This document shows positions 59,505-64,000 of a stretch of DNA of 64,000 bases, one piece after another (position 1 is the first letter of the stretch; each line of letters opens with the position of its first letter). Under the pieces are notes generated by a model that saw only the letters and a program-made list of their open reading frames with translations, made no database searches and was not told the origin of the DNA. A program made the position numbers and the translations under genes. The stretch comes from an uncultured Collinsella sp. (GTDB taxonomy: Bacteria; Actinomycetota; Coriobacteriia; Coriobacteriales; Coriobacteriaceae): assembly GCA_959018755.1 (NCBI GenBank), contig CAUEMA010000010.1:16016-80015 (forward strand), read 5' to 3'.

Positions 59505-60548
59505 TTAAGCATTGGTCTGGACGAAGCCACCGTCAAATGCATTGGCCTCGAGCACGCGGGCACAGCCGTTGACGACGTTGTCGAGCGCCGTAGGGCTAAC
59601 GTTGACCGAAACGCCGGTCTCATCGCGCAAGCGCACGTCGAGACCGCGCAGCAGCGCACCGCCGCCGGTCAAAAGGATGCCGTAGTACATAAGGTCCGAG
59701 GCAAGATCGGGCGGCGTGGCGTCGAGAGCGTCCTTGACGGCCTTGGCCATCTCGTCGAGCGGCTTGTTAAGCGCGCGACGGATTTCCTCGCTCTCGATGC
59801 GCACGGTCTTGGGCAGGCCCGTGATCACGTCGCGGCCGTTGACCTCGACGTCGAGCTCGTCCTTGAGCGGCACGGCAGAACCAACCTTGATCTTGATGTC
59901 CTCGGCCGTGCGCTCGCCGATAGCCAGGTTATAGGCATCGCGAACGTGGGTAAGGATAGCCTGGTCAAACTCGTCGCCGGCAATGCGGATGGACTGCGAC
60001 ACGACGATACCGCCCATGGCGATAACGGCAACCTCGGTGGTGCCGCCACCGATATCGATGACCATGGAGCCGGTGGGCTCCTCGACAGGCAAGTCGGCGC
60101 CGATGGCAGCGGCCATGGGCTCCTCGATCAGGTATGCCTGGCGGGCACCGGCCTGGATCGTAGCCTCAAAGACAGCGCGCTTCTCGACCGACGTGACGCC
60201 AGAGGGGACGCAGACGACAACGCGCGGACGCGGGGTCCACGGATAGCGCTTTTCGGACGCCTTATCGATAAAATAGCGAAGCATGGCCTCGGTAACGTCA
60301 AAGTCGGCGATAACGCCGTCCTTAAGGGGACGAACGGCCACAATGTTACCGGGCGTACGGCCGAGCATGCGCTTTGCCTCGATACCGACAGCCAAGATGC
60401 GCTCATCGTTCTTGTCGATGGCGACAACGGAGGGCTCGCGAATGACGATGCCCTTGCCGCGCACGGAGACAAGCGTGTTGGCGGTGCCGAGGTCGATGGC
60501 AAGATCGCCCGCATAGCTACCGAAGAACATATCCATCAAAGAAAACAA
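59505..60548 (-). CDS. mreB: Rod shape-determining protein MreB
   Basis: MreB is the actin-like filament that guides wall elongation. The 347-residue protein has AIDLGTANTLVSVRGKGIV (ATP phosphate loop), RMLGRTPGNIVAVRPLKDGV, MVIDIGGGTTEVAVIAMGG and the C-terminal GGGALLRGLDVRL. TTG at 60548 follows CAGGAG by five bases; ATG at 60536 is an alternative. First gene of the elongasome set. A TATGAT-like -10 element lies at about 60595, with a weak -35. Confidence 0.96.
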   Translation of the reverse strand: MFSLMDMFFGSYAGDLAIDLGTANTLVSVRGKGIVIREPSVVAIDKNDERILAVGIEAKRMLGRTPGNIVAVRPLKDGVIADFDVTEAMLRYFIDKASEKRYPWTPRPRVVVCVPSGVTSVEKRAVFEATIQAGARQAYLIEEPMAAAIGADLPVEEPTGSMVIDIGGGTTEVAVIAMGGIVVSQSIRIAGDEFDQAILTHVRDAYNLAIGERTAEDIKIKVGSAVPLKDELDVEVNGRDVITGLPKTVRIESEEIRRALNKPLDEMAKAVKDALDATPPDLASDLMYYGILLTGGGALLRGLDVRLRDETGVSVNVSPTALDNVVNGCARVLEANAFDGGFVQTNA

Positions 60549-60608
60549 CGCAACTCCTGATGTGTTGGATGATTGCTGGAAAACTACTGGCCCATCATAC
60601 TAGCGCAA

Positions 60609-60641
60609 GCCCGGCACCTCACTTGCGGTGAAGCACCGGGC
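60609..60641 (-). terminator. GC-rich hairpin after the TPR gene
   Basis: GCCCGGTGCTTCAC and GTGAGGTGCCGGGC (14 bp with three G-U pairs in minus-strand RNA, loop CGCAA) lie 23 bases after the TPR gene. Little T follows, so it may be a weak terminator before mreB. Confidence 0.5.
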
Positions 60642-60663
60642 AGCGCCAAATCTCATAAGGTCG

Positions 60664-61959
60664 CTACTGGTTGTCAGCGGCCGAGAGATCGATGTCGAGC
60701 GAGGAGACGGCCCAACCGATATGGTTGTCGGAGCGCACGAACTTGACGGTGTACTCCTGCTCGCCGCCCTTGGACAGCGACGCCTTGACCTTGGCGGTGG
60801 CCTCGGTCATAGACTGATCCATGCCCTCGATGGAGACGGTGGCGCACTGCGGAATCGAGGAAACAATCATCGACTTGGCGTCCTCGGACAGGCTGGAGGC
60901 CAGACAGGACTCGGCCTTGGCGGTATCGCCGTCACCGGCGGCCTGGAACAGGTCGGTGACAACAGACTCCTGCGAGGGGAAGCCCAGGCCGCGCGTGTAG
61001 GCAAAGCCAAGACCGCCTGCGGCAAGGACAATCAGCAGAAGCAGCACCAAGAAGACCTTGAGACCCGTGTGGCGATGGCGACGACGGACCTTGGCCTCCT
61101 TGCGGTCCTGCTGAACCATCTCGGACTCGGACAGGGTAAAGAAGCCGGTGTCCGAGGGGTCGGGCATAAACTGACCGGTAGCACCCGTGGGGTCGAGCGG
61201 ATCAACGGCCGGAGCATCCATCGCGGGCGCCGGAGCCGTGGCCATGGCCGTCTGGGCCGAAAGCGCAGCGAGGGAATCTTGCACGCGGGCAAGCTCGTCG
61301 GCCTGCTCGGGCGTGAGCTGGTAAATGCCATCGGCGGTGGCGGCGTTAAAGGCATCGAGCGCGTCAGAGGGGCGACCGGCGGCAGAGAGCGCCTCGCCCA
61401 TACCGGCGCTAAGAGCACGCGTGTCGTCGCGCGGACCGGCAAAGTCGATAGCGGTACGGTAGGTCTCCACAGCGTCTGCCGGACGGCCGAGCTTAATGAA
61501 GCAGCGGCCAAGATCGCCAAGGGCGGCGGCGGGAGCCGGGTTGGCCCCATCGATGGCGGCCTGACGGAAGGCGGTACCGGCGTTGGCATAATCGCCCGAC
61601 TGGAACAGGGCGTTGCCCAGGCCCAGATACGCCTTAAACGGCGTGGCATAGGATGCATCCTGCGTTGCGGCAGAGAACGCCTGGGCTGCGGTCGCATAGT
61701 CACCCACGGCAGCAAGCGCCTTACCGCGGTTGGTGAGCAGCGCGCCGCGCTTGCCATAGGTACCGTCATTGAGGGCGGCGGCGTAGGCCTCGGCGGCCTC
61801 GGCATACATGCCCAGGTGCATCAAGGCGTTGCCGCGCAGATGGTCGGCCTCGCCCATAATCTCGCTGGGGGTCTTTGACGCACCGAGCATCTGGGCGGCA
61901 GCGGAATAATCACCCGCGCGATAAGCGGCGCGGCCCTGTTGGATCAGCTGGCTATTCAA
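60664..61959 (-). CDS. TPR-repeat membrane protein, function unknown
   Basis: The 431-residue protein has tetratricopeptide repeats (about 1-220, for example GDYSAAAQMLGAS, GMYAEAAEAYAAAL, GDYATAAQAFSAA, GDYANAGTAFRQAA), a Pro/Ala linker with a basic patch (KEAKVRRRHRHTGLK), a single membrane helix (about 301-320) and a C-terminal outside domain of about 110 residues that looks like an NTF2/DUF4878-type fold. Cytoplasmic TPRs with an extracellular sensor-like end suggest a scaffold. No enzyme motif was found. It follows a cyclophilin gene by 12 bases. Confidence 0.75.
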   Translation of the reverse strand: MNSQLIQQGRAAYRAGDYSAAAQMLGASKTPSEIMGEADHLRGNALMHLGMYAEAAEAYAAALNDGTYGKRGALLTNRGKALAAVGDYATAAQAFSAATQDASYATPFKAYLGLGNALFQSGDYANAGTAFRQAAIDGANPAPAAALGDLGRCFIKLGRPADAVETYRTAIDFAGPRDDTRALSAGMGEALSAAGRPSDALDAFNAATADGIYQLTPEQADELARVQDSLAALSAQTAMATAPAPAMDAPAVDPLDPTGATGQFMPDPSDTGFFTLSESEMVQQDRKEAKVRRRHRHTGLKVFLVLLLLIVLAAGGLGFAYTRGLGFPSQESVVTDLFQAAGDGDTAKAESCLASSLSEDAKSMIVSSIPQCATVSIEGMDQSMTEATAKVKASLSKGGEQEYTVKFVRSDNHIGWAVSSLDIDLSAADNQ

Positions 61960-61971
61960 GGAAGTCCCCTT

Positions 61972-62514
61972 TTACTCGTGAACGATCTCGACGTGGACGA
62001 TTTCGTCGCCGGCACGCAACTGCGAAATCACATCGAGACCCTCGACCGTGGTGCCAAAGACGGTGTAACCGGAGTCGAGGTTATGCTGGGCGCCCAGGCA
62101 GAAGTAGAACTGCGAACCCGCGGAATCGGGATCCATGGAACGTGCCATGGCAAGCGCGCCGTCGACGTGGCTGTTACGCGGATTGGTAGCGAACTCGCCC
62201 TTGATGCAGTAACCAGGGCCACCGGTACCGGGCATGCCGTCGGGGCCCTCAAGGCCGGCAGCGACATCGGCGCCGGACATATCGCGGGTATTGGGGTCGC
62301 CGCCCTGAATCACAAAACCGGGCACATAGCGATGGAACTTAAGGCCATCGTAAAAACCCATCGTGGAAAGCTCGCAGAAGTTCGCCACGTGGATGGGAGC
62401 GCCCTCGCCGTCAAACTTGACCTTGATGGTGCCCTTCGACGTCTCGATCACCGCGCATTCATCGCCGGCAAGCTGGTACTCGGGCGTGTAAAGCTCTTTC
62501 TTAAAACCAAACAT
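61972..62514 (-). CDS. Cyclophilin-type peptidyl-prolyl isomerase
   Basis: This enzyme catalyses cis-trans isomerisation of proline. The 180-residue protein has no signal peptide, so it is cytoplasmic. It contains KFHRYVPGFVIQGGDPNTRD (catalytic Arg and Phe region), ALAMARSMDPDSAGSQFYFC and YTVFGTTVEGLDV. GAGGAAGGA precedes the ATG at 62514; the longer frame to 62643 overlaps the neighbour and lacks family sequence. It lies between a zinc-ribbon gene and the TPR gene, all in the same orientation. Confidence 0.93.
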   Translation of the reverse strand: MFGFKKELYTPEYQLAGDECAVIETSKGTIKVKFDGEGAPIHVANFCELSTMGFYDGLKFHRYVPGFVIQGGDPNTRDMSGADVAAGLEGPDGMPGTGGPGYCIKGEFATNPRNSHVDGALAMARSMDPDSAGSQFYFCLGAQHNLDSGYTVFGTTVEGLDVISQLRAGDEIVHVEIVHE

Positions 62515-62618
62515 GTGGTTCCTTCCTCGTGCGTTTAAAGCATATTTGTTCGAATTGTAGCAATAAGCACAGGCTTTCATCAATTGCGCACGCAGGTTAT
62601 ACCGCTTAGGCGCATTAA

Positions 62619-63791
62619 TTACGAGCGCTGCCGCGGCTTCCAAGCGCCCACGTTGGCATCGTACTGGTTGAGCGCGCTGTTGCCGCCCTGCGCCATGGGC
62701 GCCAAGATCTCGCTCTGGCGAGCACTCAGCGACTCACCGTCGGGGATGGAAAGTGAAATGTCCCAGCTCTGGCAAATCACATCAACACGCTCGTACATCC
62801 ACTCGGCAAGCTGCTTGAGGTGCTCGATGTCTTCGGCATAGACTGTGTCGTCCTGGTACTTAAGATTGTCGAGTTCGTCCTGTGTCTGCTTGATGCGGTC
62901 GCGCAGGTCATAGGCGCTCTGCGACATCTCCTGGCGCGTGCTGAGTGTAGATCGCAGATAGCCGCTGTTAAAGGAGGTGATCACCTCGCCGATCTGGTCC
63001 TCGGTGTTGTACGAGAGGATCGTCTGGTAGATCTGGTCGAGCTTGGCATAAAGTTCATCGTCAGTGAGCACGACCTCCTCCTTGACCACGTCGGAGGTGT
63101 CGTCGCCATCGCTCTCATCGACCTTGGCGGCAACGTCCTGAGCCTGCTCGCCTTTCTGGCGCGAAGGGAAAGTACTCTGCGCGGCATGGCCAAACTCGCC
63201 ATAGAATCCCGGCATGACGCCCAGGGGGTCGGTCGTCACAAACCAATAGGCACCGCAGCACACAGCCGCGAGCACCGCGGCGACGATAACCGGCTTGGGA
63301 ATATGGCGCTTATGCTTGTGGTAGGCATCCTCGTCGGGATGCACCTTGCGCTTGGACTTCTGTTTGCTGGACTGAGCATCGTCGCGCAGGGAAACCGGCG
63401 TCGGCATGTCCACCTTAGGGATGCCGAAGTCCTTGTCGAAGGCCGGCAGCACGCAAGTCTCGTTGGGATCGGCGGCATCCGAGAGCACCGCGGCGGCAGA
63501 CGCCGGCGCATGGGGCACCTCGGTATCAATCTGCTCCTGCGTCAAGCGCGGAAAGCCGGCCGTGCGGCCTGCCGCCAGATCGGATGCGGCCGCGTCTTTG
63601 GAAAGGATGCCCGGGGCGGGGCGCCCGCACTTGGGACAGGTGCGATCGTGCGGGGACAGGCGCGCGCCGCAACCATCGCAGAATACGAACTCGGTATGCT
63701 CGGGACCGTCGCCCGGACCAACGTATGCGTTGCAGTAAGGACAGAACGAGGCGCCGTCCTCTATGGTCTTAAGGCAATGCGGGCAGATCAC
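62619..63791 (-). CDS. Zinc-ribbon single-pass membrane protein, function unknown
   Basis: The 390-residue protein starts with two zinc ribbons: ICPHCLKTIEDGASFCPYCN (about 2-21) and FCDGCGARLSPHDRTCPKCG (about 37-56), each with two CxxC pairs. A basic stretch (SKRKVHPDEDAYHKHKRHI) leads to a membrane helix (about 165-182), then an acidic linker and a helical outside domain (about 245-385). The topology is like that of a sensor or regulator. GTG at 63791 follows GAGGA by four bases; TTG at 63812 is an alternative. I cannot name a family. Confidence 0.8.
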   Translation of the reverse strand: MICPHCLKTIEDGASFCPYCNAYVGPGDGPEHTEFVFCDGCGARLSPHDRTCPKCGRPAPGILSKDAAASDLAAGRTAGFPRLTQEQIDTEVPHAPASAAAVLSDAADPNETCVLPAFDKDFGIPKVDMPTPVSLRDDAQSSKQKSKRKVHPDEDAYHKHKRHIPKPVIVAAVLAAVCCGAYWFVTTDPLGVMPGFYGEFGHAAQSTFPSRQKGEQAQDVAAKVDESDGDDTSDVVKEEVVLTDDELYAKLDQIYQTILSYNTEDQIGEVITSFNSGYLRSTLSTRQEMSQSAYDLRDRIKQTQDELDNLKYQDDTVYAEDIEHLKQLAEWMYERVDVICQSWDISLSIPDGESLSARQSEILAPMAQGGNSALNQYDANVGAWKPRQRS

Positions 63792-63831
63792 GGCTTCCTC
63801 TTTTCGGAGCAATTCATACAGTCGAAGTTAG

Positions 63832-63840
63832 AGCATAGCA
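63832..63840 (-). promoter_or_regulatory. Extended -10 promoter of the zinc-ribbon gene
   Basis: TGCTATGCT on the minus strand is an extended -10 element; the transcript would start near 63825, about 34 nt before the GTG. Confidence 0.4.
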
Positions 63841-63924
63841 TCGCCACGCCCCCACAGGAGCAAGGCACCAATTCAACATCGCCAGGGCAGGTTCTTTGGA
63901 GGGATGATTTTTCTGGGACGGGGA

Positions 63925-63958
63925 TTAAAAAATCATTAGGTACACAATGATTTTTTAA
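63925..63958. repeat. Perfect AT-rich palindrome
   Basis: TTAAAAAATCATT (63925-63937) and AATGATTTTTTAA (63946-63958) are exact reverse complements with an 8-base loop. The left arm is preceded by GGGACGGGGA, which has no partner after the right arm; the partner may have been displaced by inserted DNA at 63959. A third copy of ATGATTTTT lies at 63904. Confidence 0.75.
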
Positions 63959-64000
63959 GGCTCTGTTAGACCAGGATTGACATACATGTGTCCCCACGGT
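63959..64000. mobile_element. Possible IS terminus (ISL3-like) at the right edge
   Basis: GGCTCTGTTAGACC followed by AGGATTGACA resembles terminal inverted repeats of ISL3-type elements, which begin GGCTCT and target AT-rich sites. It adjoins the palindrome exactly. No transposase is visible because the window ends, so this is a suggestion only. Confidence 0.3.

Overview
This 64 kb window is almost entirely chromosomal core. It is GC-rich and gene-dense, with nearly every gene on the minus strand. The only plus-strand genes I support are rpmB, adhE, the small kinase gene after adhE, and dinB. The gene content points to a Coriobacteriia gut fermenter, most likely Collinsella or a close relative: an actinobacterial-type integration host factor (mihF), a class 1B pyrimidine operon (pyrK-pyrD), AdhE with pyruvate phosphate dikinase, alpha2/beta2 glycyl-tRNA synthetase, a zinc-ribbon L28 and an MreBCD elongasome. 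The genus is an inference from gene content; no database search was made.

Layout. 1-3.2 kb: comEC (runs off the left edge) and comEA, for DNA uptake. 3.2-5.6 kb: mihF-gmk-rpoZ-thiI. 5.8-11.4 kb: pyrR-pyrB-pyrC-pyrK-pyrD-pyrF behind a PyrR-type attenuator leader. 11.4-15.7 kb (plus strand): rpmB, adhE and an APH-fold kinase gene. 15.8-24.2 kb: pyrH-frr-uppS-cdsA-dxr-rseP-ispG-proS, linking UMP, ribosome recycling, isoprenoid and phospholipid synthesis. 24.2-26.1 kb: rpsB-tsf. 26.1-31.3 kb: yraN-comM-dprA-trmFO-xerC. 31.5-32.8 kb: rnhB and rplS. 32.9-35.7 kb: two overlapping genes that together look like one secreted aerolysin/ETX-MTX2-type pore-forming protein. 35.8-42.7 kb: glyQ-glyS-ppsR-ppdK. 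42.8-45.3 kb: rpsP-khpA-rimM-trmD-lepB. 45.5-46.8 kb: dinB. 46.8-50.9 kb: rplU-rpmA, then obgE-nadD-yqeK-rsfS. 50.9-60.5 kb: mreB-mreC-mreD-mrdA-rodA, a DUF697-like gene and a radical-SAM pair. 60.7-63.8 kb: a zinc-ribbon membrane protein, a cyclophilin and a TPR membrane protein. The right edge holds a perfect AT-rich palindrome beside what may be an IS terminus.

How the parts connect. comEA, comEC, dprA and comM indicate natural-transformation capacity. adhE (NADH disposal to ethanol) and ppdK with its regulator ppsR (the PEP/pyruvate step) are over 26 kb apart yet carry the same palindromic element upstream, which suggests one carbon or redox regulator. The most unusual items are the split pore-forming-toxin-like locus, an xerC with no canonical start codon (apparently AUA, overlapping the trmFO stop), an RseP protease with an inserted helix-turn-helix-like domain, and the shared adhE/ppdK operator.

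Many starts used here are shorter than the longest open frame, because Shine-Dalgarno positions support internal starts. Stretches over 300 bases without a gene are 11182-11632 (pyr leader plus rpmB promoters) and 11822-12134 (rpmB terminator, an inverted repeat, the adhE operator and promoter). No tRNA, rRNA or CRISPR array was seen.
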